A stretch of DNA of 25,177 bases, taken from Trichomonas tenax. Lineage: Eukaryota; Parabasalia; Trichomonadida; Trichomonadidae. Below the pieces are notes generated by a model. It was not told the origin of the DNA. It saw only the letters and a program-made list of their open reading frames with translations, and made no database searches. The DNA is taken from contig JALKBU010000775.1 in assembly GCA_023091735.1 (NCBI GenBank), positions 1 through 25,177 on the forward strand. The letters run 5' to 3'. This document shows, piece after piece, positions 18,540 through 25,177 of this stretch. The translations under genes were made by a program, and so were the position numbers. The number at the start of each line of letters is the position of its first letter. Within the stretch, counting starts at the first letter, position 1.

Positions 18540-18920
18540 TGTGGGGTATGATAATGTGTCGTGAAAAGTGACGTGTTTACATGTCAGATTTGATGATTTT
18601 CTGATATGTAAAATGACATAATATAAAAGGGGGTGTATCTAATACCATCATCCATTTTTATTATATAAATGAAAACATTTGCTATGATTGACTCTGGAAG
18701 GCTCGATTATGGATTGGCTTGCTAATCCAACGAAGCACTATGATAAGGCCCAAGCCAATCCATAGTAGAGCCTTCCAGAGTCAATCATAGCAAATGTTTT
18801 CATTTATATTAAAATTCAATACTCACCCCTAATTAATAATAGCATAATTTACATGTCAAAATAATGTCAAATCTGACGTGTAACACTGCCACTTTTCGTG
18901 ACACATTATCATACCCTATA
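18540..18920. mobile_element. Non-autonomous inverted-repeat element (MITE/foldback)
   Basis: A 381-bp element lies exactly between two copies of a 17-bp direct repeat. Its ends are terminal inverted repeats of 31 bp with 27 identical positions (18540-18570 and 18890-18920; core GGGTATGATAATGTGTC, then GAAAAGTG). Weaker matching continues inward through a GTCAGATTTGA segment. It encodes no transposase. Its centre is a nearly perfect 59-bp foldback (18663-18809). It resembles MITEs mobilised in trans by a DNA transposase, but the superfamily is not identifiable from the ends. Confidence 0.85.
18663..18809. repeat. Foldback core: 59-bp inverted repeat with 29-nt loop
   Basis: Arms 18663-18721 and 18751-18809 pair at 57 of 59 positions; the mismatches lie just after GGAAGGCTC. 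The loop is 18722-18750. The arms match each other better than the terminal repeats do, so the core may be a younger insertion or be kept by gene conversion. An RNA across it would form a long double-stranded stem. Confidence 0.9.
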
Positions 18921-18937
18921 ATATTGATATAGATTTA
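18921..18937. repeat. 17-bp direct repeat, right flank of the inverted-repeat element
   Basis: Identical to 18523-18539 and abuts the right terminal inverted repeat. Confidence 0.8.
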
Positions 18938-19553
18938 GTTTATTTTGTTGCTAAATATTAGATCTTAGAATTGATTCGAAATCAAAATTTTATAATCATT
19001 CATTTAACATTATATCTCATTGGAATTGAAACATCTATTGACTTTTATGTTATATTCTAATCGAATATTTATGTGATACGTTTAATCGAAATAATTCGGA
19101 ATATATAAACTAAAAGAAACAAAGTTCACAGTTATAAATTATTATACTAATTGAGTTGCATCTATTAACAAAATATTTCATATGTTTAGTCAACGATTTC
19201 GATATTTTCACCAACTGAATAGAGTATTTTGAAATAACTTACGCCATATCATATCCTGACTGAAAGAAATACATCTCTCGTTGTGGTCTTTGATTTTATC
19301 ATGTATGTATCATATGATGTAAAATTAACTAAACGGACTGATAAAACGCAGTTTCTCTTTAAATAAACATTTTTTAATCTAGTACTCTACGGGCGTGTTC
19401 CTCACAATATTGAGGCGCCCCTTGAAAAAATTGAGAGGAGAACCTATATTTTAAAAAGTGGTTTATGAGCTTTTTGAATCTTCTGAATTCGATTTCACTA
19501 AGAAAAAAATTTGAATTAAAATTGATGCATTTCATTCAAATCTCTTCTTTCAG
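18938..19553. other. Intergenic stretch
   Basis: No gene is recognised before the dynein relic. A short GC-richer run near 19388-19425 (CGGGCGTGTTCC) is unexplained. Confidence 0.35.
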
Positions 19554-20200
19554 AAAAATCTTCCTGACACTTCAGTATTCATCAATGTTCCTTCAGACAT
19601 TGTTACCTCCAGCATTTTAGTGAAAAAAATGCACATCATATTCTCCACTTCTCCCGCTGGTAACGCCCTTAACAGAATCCGTATGTTCCCACCATTCGCA
19701 AACAACAAAACAACCGGCCGGTTCAAAGAATGACCAAAGCAAGCTCTTCAGGCTGTCGCAGAGAACATCTTGAAGGATGTTGAGTTCAAAAACGAAGCCT
19801 CAAGAAATGCTATTATTTGTTCATTCGTCGAATTCCACGCTTTAGCTGATGCTCAATGCAACAAGATGCAGATACTGCTTAAGCATTCATGGTGTTCGTC
19901 AAAAACTACAAGACATTGCTATCACAGAAGGAATTTGAGATCACATTCAAGACTACATTGAAATTCACACTTCTAGGTAAGTCATGCTCATTCCAGAAGT
20001 CTAAGGTAGAAATGAATGATCCATTTTTATTCGGCAGACTTACAAACTTCGATAATTACCACTTCCCGGAGTCAAGGCTCAAGAAACTCTAGAGATATAG
20101 TGCCAAGTAGGAACTCAATCCAAAGGTCACTGTTAGTTCATCCACGACCGCTTCCCTTCTCCCTTGCTTGGTTATGGCTATGATCAGAAGAAAGATAACA
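19554..20200 (+). pseudogene. Dynein heavy chain fragment (AAA4 to stalk head), pseudogene
   Basis: The first frame reads KKMHIIFSTSPAGNALN, RIRMFPPFANNKTTGRFKE, a TGA stop, then PKQALQAVAENILKDVE. This matches the dynein AAA4 segment in which SPVG, the R-x-F-P run and W-x-x-W-P are conserved; the stop at 19731-19733 sits exactly where the W of E-W-P belongs. It continues to FVEFHALADAQCNKM. After a shift near 19880 another frame gives VFVKNYKTLLSQKEFEI (entry to the stalk) and soon NFDNYHFPESRLKKL, the microtubule-binding head motif N-F-D-K-x-x-I-P. Two more stops follow (20090-20092 and 20108-20110), then NPKV and LVMAM, matching the W-V-x-A-M segment. The first stalk helix is missing, and AAA5/AAA6 are not found downstream. 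A dead axonemal or cytoplasmic dynein fragment. Confidence 0.82.
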
Positions 20201-22867
20201 GCGTGTTGGCTTCTAAACTTAAGCAAAATGATTCTCCAAATCGAATCAATCAAAGATAAACTCTCTGAAGAACAGAATAAGGCATTTGATTCTATCAAAC
20301 TACCATTAACTATTCCAGTTTCTGATAGAGACAGACAAGCTGATGGTTTGAACAGTTATAAATCAAGTGGTAAGCTAAGATTCAATATCACTCCACTACA
20401 TGATCCAGAATTCAAGTCTCTTAACAATAACATTAAAGAACTCAATGGTCGTATATTAGCAAAAGATCGTGAAATTGATCTTGTTAAATTCTAACTTATG
20501 GAAGCGAAGGACAAGATCAAGGAAATAATAGAAATTCCAACCAATCAGCGTATTGCTGCAATGGAGAAAGAAGTTGCTGAATTCGAAAACGAAATCAAGG
20601 AACAAGTCATGAAACAATCAACACCATACATTCTTGTTGAAAATGAAACAGAGGCAATTAGACTTCTTAAGGAAGATAACTATAAGAAACTCTGTTAAAA
20701 AACGCACAAAATCATTAGACTCACGAAGTTTCTGAACTCAGATAAAGCTGCTATTGCATATAACAAGGAACTAAAGGAAAAGATTGAGCAAATTGAAGCT
20801 AAAGTCCAAGGAATGAAGGGCTTTAACAAAGAAACAGCGAAAGCACTTGAAGAACAAACACTTGAAAATTACAACAACCAAGATACCATCAATAGCCTTA
20901 AAGAACAAATTGCAAAGAATAAGCAAGATAAAGAAGCAGTTCAGAAGAAATTAAATGCTAAAGATGAACAAAATGCTGTTTTGCAGAAAGAAATGGAGAA
21001 ATATGATAATAAATATTTCGAACAGCAAGAAATCATTAATACAGCTAAATTATCCAACTCCAACCTTCAGCTTCGACTCAACGAGGCAAACAACGAAATC
21101 GAAAAGTCCCACATCTTTAAGAATTCAGGTGAGTTGTATTTGAGCGAAATCCCACAAAAAAATATTGTACTTCGAAAACAAGGTCAAGATCATAGATGGA
21201 ATGATTACACAGTCCAATGCTAAATCAAAGACCTTGAAAGCCAAATCGAATAAACAAATCAAAAGTATCGAAACATTGCAGAAGAAGTCAAAAGAATTGT
21301 ACAGACAGATCAGAGAATTTGAACAGAGACTTAAAGTTATGTGAGTTACTCCAGAACAAATCCGTGAAATGGAAACAACAATCATGAACCAGAGCAATAT
21401 TATCATGGCAAAGGAAGACAGAATCAATGAACTTAGTTTTTTTGTCGAAGGAAGAGAAAAAGAAATCGAAGAATTTGTTGCTGCAAGTGTTTCTATTAGA
21501 GATGCAGTTGCAACACTTCAAAAGAAGATCGAGGACCTTCAGGAGGAGTTCGTGATAAAGACTAGAGCATCTTACAGAACAAGCAAAAGGTGTTCGAAGA
21601 TTCTATCAATGAAGGAAGAAAATGAATCAGTTATGAATGAGCTTTTGCAAAGAATTAAAGAAAATGAAGAAGAGATCAATGTTTTGCAAGACGATGAAAA
21701 GGTTTTGACTGAAACTACCGAAGGACAAGACAATGAAATCTTAGAACTTATGGCTAACATTCAGTCTCTTGAAACAGGTGTTAATGAAAAGAATGTTTCA
21801 ATTTAACAACTTAATCCAAAATTAATGATTTAATGCAGAAAGTTGCAAAAAATGATGATTAAATCAAAAAATTGAAGGAAACATTAGCAGAACGTGATGC
21901 TGAAATTGAACAGCTCAAGCAAGTCGCATCTTAAAATGAGGCAGAAATTCAACAACAGAAGGATCTATTGCTGCAAGAGACACCGAAATACAACAACACA
22001 AAGATGCAATTTCTGCTAGGGATGAAGAAATCAAATAACATAAGGATACTATTACTGTTCGCGAAAATGAAATCAAACAATTGAAGGAAACTATCGCAGC
22101 AAGAGATAATGAAATACAGCAGTTAAAGGATACAATTGCTGACAGAGATACCCAAATTCAGCAACTAAAAGATACAATTACAGCTCATGGTCAAACATTC
22201 ACTAACAACGAAAACGAAATTAAGCAATTGAAGAAGACGGTTGCAGCAAGAGATGAGGAAATCAAGCAACACAAAAAACCATCTCCGCAAGAGACAGTGA
22301 AATTCAGCAACATAAGGATACGATTGCTGCACGCAACGAAGAAATCAAACAGTATAAGGAAGATATTTCAGCAAGAGATCAAACAAATGCACAGATTGAA
22401 AATAAAATTCAAAAGAACTAAGTAAATATCGCTGCACGTGATGCTGTGATCCAGCAGCTAAAGCATCTCTGTTGTCGGATGAATAGAAGCGCTTGAAAAT
22501 CATTGAATTTACATCTGACAATGACAATATGAAGCAGAAACTTACTGAACTTAATGAAGACATCAGCAATCTCAGCCTTACAAATGAAAACACAAATAGC
22601 ACAGTAAACGAGCTTATATATGAATTAAGGAAACTTAATGCCGAAATTCACTATCTCAAAACAAACCTTGAAGAAAAAATCAAAGAAATCAAGGAGAAGA
22701 AAGAAAACATTGAACATTTGAAAAATGAAATTGCTCAGCAAAAGGAAGCAATTCAGATTCTTGAAGACGAACACAAGAACACTGTTGCTGACTTAACAAG
22801 ACAAATCGAAGAAAAGAAAAATGAGATTCAGAAGCTTCTAAAATCTGACAATTTTCTTTTGGATTGA
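20201..22867 (+). pseudogene. Long coiled-coil protein, pseudogene
   Basis: About 2.6 kb encode nearly continuous coiled coil rich in Glu, Lys, Gln and Ile. From 20201 to 21223 a single frame is open except for TAA at 20492-20494, 20696-20698 and 21221-21223. Sense then continues through other frames: 21369-21806, about 21820 onward, 22081-22425, and 22493-22867 where it ends LLKSDNFLLD. The part from 21872 to 22463 is built of a 14-residue (two-heptad) repeat listed separately. It is of the kind often annotated in trichomonads as a large coiled-coil or inclusion-like protein; no enzyme domain is seen. The dynein relic runs into it without a spacer, so the 5' end is lost or fused. Multiple stops and one-base deletions make a functional gene unlikely. 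Confidence 0.75.
21872..22463 (+). repeat. 42-bp (14-residue) tandem repeat, 13 units
   Basis: Units begin at 21872, 21914, 21956, 21997, 22039, 22081, 22123, 22165, 22228, 22270, 22311, 22353 and 22422. The consensus peptide is LKDTIAARDNEIQQ, with His or Leu at the first position. Ten units are 42 bp or in register with it. Units 3 and 10 are 41 bp, so each shifts the frame by one. Units 8 (63 bp) and 12 (69 bp) carry extra codons. Unit 2 has an internal TAA (21932-21934), and unit 4 ends in TAA (22036-22038) where other units have Gln. Confidence 0.85.
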
Positions 22868-23163
22868 TGCAATTTCTTTCTTTTCTTTAAATTTTGACTT
22901 CTATTTTACCTTTTGTCACGCCATTAAAACGGAGTAGTCAACATTCTACACAACAACCTCTCCTAATATGGACAATCCTCATTGCCCACTTGATATTAAT
23001 AAGAAAGTTTGTTAGAACAAATCTTATTTCCTTTGCTATTCTTTGTACAGTAAAATTTTGATATTGATATAAAAATGAAAGGGAACTTCTAACAAAGATA
23101 ATTTCTTTGAGAAAAAGTTATAATTTTGTTTTACTAACAACATTATTAACTCATTATAATGAG
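22868..23163. other. Intergenic stretch with palindrome
   Basis: No gene is seen. A 14-bp perfect palindrome CTCATTATAATGAG lies at 23150-23163. Its right part (TTATAATGAG) recurs at 23303-23312, bracketing the repeat-containing segment. Confidence 0.5.
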
Positions 23164-23302
23164 TAAACACATGCAACCGCCGCAATTTTCGAGCACTATG
23201 TACACTAGAAAAGTGACAAAAATCTTCACTCAAGTACACTATTCTTTGAGTGGATTTCTTCTTTTCGAACACTTACACTTTTTAGTTACAATTTAAAGTG
23301 CT
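23164..23302. mobile_element. Possible short insertion carrying the 86-bp repeat
   Basis: A segment of about 139 bp is bounded by 10-bp direct repeats TTATAATGAG (ending at 23163; 23303-23312). Its right boundary coincides with the end of homology to the copy at 488-573. Its left 50 bp (from TAAACACATGCAACC) are not shared with that copy. No clear terminal inverted repeats are visible, so the nature of the element is uncertain. Confidence 0.45.
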
Positions 23303-23303
23303 T
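23218..23303. repeat. 86-bp dispersed repeat, copy 2
   Basis: Direct copy of 488-573 with four substitutions and no gaps, 22.7 kb away. The lack of a shared reading frame suggests a DNA repeat rather than a protein motif. Confidence 0.8.
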
Positions 23304-23378
23304 ATAATGAGCTACAATATATTGAAAAAAAAACGCATCAAAATTGAGAATTTTTTAATTATGTAAATCATAATTGAA

Positions 23379-24296
23379 TTATAGCACTAAAGTAACATCT
23401 TGAGTTTTGATATCAATATCAGAAGCATGAACTGGTTTAGTAATAATAAACATTATGAATAAGAAACCATAACCAACAGCGTATTTCAAAATTATATATA
23501 ATGGAACACTTAAAATCAATTTGGTTTTGTTCAATGACATTCTCTTTAAGTCAAAATGAATGAAATGAAACATATTGTCAATTGTTATTTTACAAAGTTG
23601 GCTAAAACACAGATAAAACAAAAGGAATTTGAGCCTCGATCGATGATCAGGATGAATAAATTCTCTAATTCCAGAAGTCTGAAAACAATGATATAAGAGA
23701 ATGACACTGATTCCAACAATGACACTTGAAAAGATCAAAAGAAAACGAATTGATGCGAAAGTTGTCAAAAATTCATCAATTCCAAATGGATATACATAAT
23801 AAACACCAACAACTAAAAACAAAAATAAAACCAATAGAGTGTAATACAAAACAATAGAAACGTAATAAACAAACTTGAATAATGGAGAATCAAAGATTGA
23901 CAATATTTTTGCCATGTACATAAAGAAGCTTAATAATGCCAGATTCTCCATGAAATTGGTCACCAAAAGGATTTTGTAATTAGTTGTTTTGTATGCCCAA
24001 CCGATATTGTTGGCTCCCATGAAATTGAGTATAATTAAAAATAAATTTTCAATGCTGAATATGAAACAGAAGTATATACATGGATTTGATGGTTTCAGTC
24101 CATTTGCAAGGCTTTTACGAATTAAGTTGATGAATAAATAGAAGAATGGAAGTATTAATAATAATCCGAGTGAAAAAGTTACAAAGAAAACAGGATTATC
24201 ACATGTACCATAGTGAAAACTTGCTGTACAGTTTATGGACCAATTGCGGTACGTTAAATAACCTAAAAGATAAGTGTCAAAAGTATTCTGAATCAT
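23379..24296 (-). CDS. Seven-transmembrane protein (possibly the 3' part of a longer gene)
   Basis: A 305-residue frame with seven predicted helices: about 36-58, 72-93, 108-131, 142-168, 178-203, 222-240 and 259-287. A short luminal or extracellular N-terminus contains N-glycosylation sites (NWS, NCT) and two Cys (INCTASFHYGTC). The C-terminal tail is short (about 288-305). A 7-TM receptor-like fold is likely, but no GPCR signature motif such as DRY or NPxxY is seen, and the family is not identified. Stops upstream in this frame are immediate, and the first ATG (24296) has no perfect initiator. Sense-looking sequence and a perfect initiator lie further upstream in other frames, so the original gene probably began at 24711. 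Confidence 0.65.
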   Translation of the reverse strand: MIQNTFDTYLLGYLTYRNWSINCTASFHYGTCDNPVFFVTFSLGLLLILPFFYLFINLIRKSLANGLKPSNPCIYFCFIFSIENLFLIILNFMGANNIGWAYKTTNYKILLVTNFMENLALLSFFMYMAKILSIFDSPLFKFVYYVSIVLYYTLLVLFLFLVVGVYYVYPFGIDEFLTTFASIRFLLIFSSVIVGISVILLYHCFQTSGIREFIHPDHRSRLKFLLFYLCFSQLCKITIDNMFHFIHFDLKRMSLNKTKLILSVPLYIILKYAVGYGFLFIMFIITKPVHASDIDIKTQDVTLVL

Positions 24297-24711
24297 TTCC
24301 TTTTATGAAAAAAATTGAAAATCCTTTCAATTTTTTTACAATGAAATTAAGGTTCATAACCGAAAATGCGATTTCAAGCTGGAATATATAACAATTTTAA
24401 TGTGAAATATAACACTCCATATAATGTCACTGTGATTACAAGAAAATCATTAATTACACCTTTAAAATCCAAAGAACTTATACGGATGTCAAAAAAAATT
24501 GCGCTCAGGACAGATGGAGCACAACTCCCATTGTCATTCGAATTGTCTTATGTCCTTGAAACGGCATGGACAATTCGATATCTGGCCATAATGTTTTGTT
24601 ATTTCCATCAGGAAATTGATTGTCATAGCCGAGATATAAATAGATTATGCTTCGATAAAATAAATAATGTGTTAAAAATATGATTACAAATAGAGACCCA
24701 TTACAAATCAT
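24272..24711 (-). pseudogene. Frameshifted 5' portion of the 7-TM gene
   Basis: From the ATG at 24711 one frame encodes a signal-peptide-like start (CNGSLFVIIFLTHYLFYRS) and a luminal segment (FPDGNNKTLWPDIELSMPFQ). Near 24545 the sense shifts frame (NDNGSCAPSVLSAIFFDIR, then DFKGVINDFLVITVTLYGV). Near 24400 it shifts again (FQLEIAFSVMNLNFIVKKL, ending KGNDSEYF), and near 24275 it enters the 7-TM frame at DTYLLGYLT. A signal peptide, luminal domain and 7 TM would resemble GOST-type or other receptor-like architectures. Three shifts suggest a pseudogene, or a live 305-residue remnant. The junctions are estimates by eye. Confidence 0.5.
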
Positions 24712-24717
24712 TAATGA
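24712..24717 (-). promoter_or_regulatory. Trichomonad initiator upstream of the 7-TM gene
   Basis: On the minus strand this reads TCATTA, a perfect TCA-Y-T-W match, with +1 at 24715, only 4 nt before the ATG at 24711. It supports that ATG as the ancestral start of the frameshifted gene. Confidence 0.5.
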
Positions 24718-25177
24718 GCTTCTGTTATGAATCTCTTTGATTATTATAACAAATACATCTCACTATTATAGCGTTCGCTCTCTTATTTTTGCAAGAGTTC
24801 CTGTAGAAACATCAAAAAATAGAAAAGAAAAAATATGGTATGCGCAGGAGTCAAACAGCATTCCTTTGCTCATACATCGAGCATACCTAACGTTATGCTA
24901 CCTAATGTTCACATAAAATTTGCTGATTGGTAACATTACATTTCAAATTTTCGACTTTACATGACAAATATCAGATAATAAGTGTCGAAAATAGTGACTT
25001 TCGTTATTTTACATGTCACAATTCGTTGAAATCTCATTGAAGCACAGAGAAGTAGTAGGGAGAGGGGGTTATATGCCACTTTTTGTAACTATATATAGTG
25101 GGGACAATAACTAATATATATAGTGGGGAAAAACTAAGTTAATTTTTTTATTATTTAATTTTAATAAGTAAAAAAGC
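24718..25177. other. Right-edge stretch with repeat-like motifs
   Basis: No gene is supported; a 32-codon frame at 24835-24933 is unconvincing. Positions 24837-24887 can fold with a 7-bp outer stem GGTATGC/GCATACC. TTTACATGACA (from about 24956) and TTTACATGTCA (from about 25009) resemble the TTTACATGTCA strings inside the inverted-repeat element at 18540-18920. Confidence 0.4.
25086..25129. repeat. Tandem TATATATAGTGGGGA motif, possible transposon end
   Basis: Two near-identical strings lie at 25086-25104 and 25108-25129, both starting TAACTA and ending ATATATAGTGGGGA. The preceding CCACTTTTTGT resembles CCACTTTTCGTG at the right terminal repeat of the element at 18540-18920. This suggests a related element end, but the partner end is not in the window. 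Confidence 0.45.

Noticed and set aside
21872..22463. CRISPR-like array
   Set aside because: The 42-bp units are contiguous coding heptad repeats without spacers, in a eukaryotic pseudogene.
20201..22867. Alternative genetic code with TAA read as Gln
   Set aside because: Every intact gene in the window ends in TAA, and the relics also carry one-base indels and TGA or TAG stops, so decay explains the data better.
24837..24887. tRNA gene suggested by a perfect 7-bp acceptor-like stem
   Set aside because: Only 51 nt, without a T-arm sequence or recognisable A and B boxes.

Overview
The window looks like nuclear DNA of a parabasalid protist, most likely Trichomonas vaginalis or a close relative. 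It is AT-rich, and every intact gene is a single uninterrupted reading frame ending in TAA. The viperin-like gene and the MetAP2 gene each have a perfect match to the trichomonad initiator (TCA-Y-T-W) 11 to 20 nt before the chosen ATG. The mix of families is also typical: a giant multi-pass nucleotidyl cyclase with a PAS domain, a membrane-anchored leishmanolysin, a Myb relic, Gly-rich surface-protein relics and long coiled-coil relics. No tRNA, rRNA, CRISPR array or prokaryotic operon was found.

Layout. Positions 1-4550 are a gene graveyard. They hold two decayed copies of a Gly-rich (ALK-like) domain, an R2R3 Myb pseudogene with three in-frame stops, one copy of an 86-bp dispersed repeat beside a perfect 29-nt palindrome, and a GC-rich structured patch. 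Positions 4566-8318 carry three intact genes: a viperin-type radical SAM enzyme (+), a PP2A-like phosphatase (+) and, convergent with it, a type 2 methionine aminopeptidase (-). After an empty stretch of about 1.9 kb, 10251-14894 encodes a 1547-residue membrane nucleotidyl cyclase. A small membrane protein (15622-15885, -) and a GP63-like metallopeptidase (16320-18476, +) follow. A 381-bp inverted-repeat element with a long foldback core sits at 18540-18920 between 17-bp direct repeats. Positions 19554-22867 are another graveyard: a dynein heavy chain relic lacking its first stalk helix, running directly into a long coiled-coil pseudogene with a 42-bp repeat. The second copy of the 86-bp repeat lies at 23218-23303. 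A seven-transmembrane protein is encoded at 23379-24296 (-), and its apparent upstream part (to 24711) is broken by three frameshifts. The right end has a doubled TATATATAGTGGGGA motif that may mark further transposon ends.

The neighbouring genes do not form an evident pathway, as expected where genes are transcribed individually. The most notable gene is the viperin homologue. Viperins make antiviral ddh-nucleotides, and trichomonads commonly carry dsRNA viruses, so an antiviral role is plausible but remains an inference. The other theme is decay: fragments of multigene families, mostly broken by TAA stops and single-base indels, interspersed with small inverted-repeat elements.
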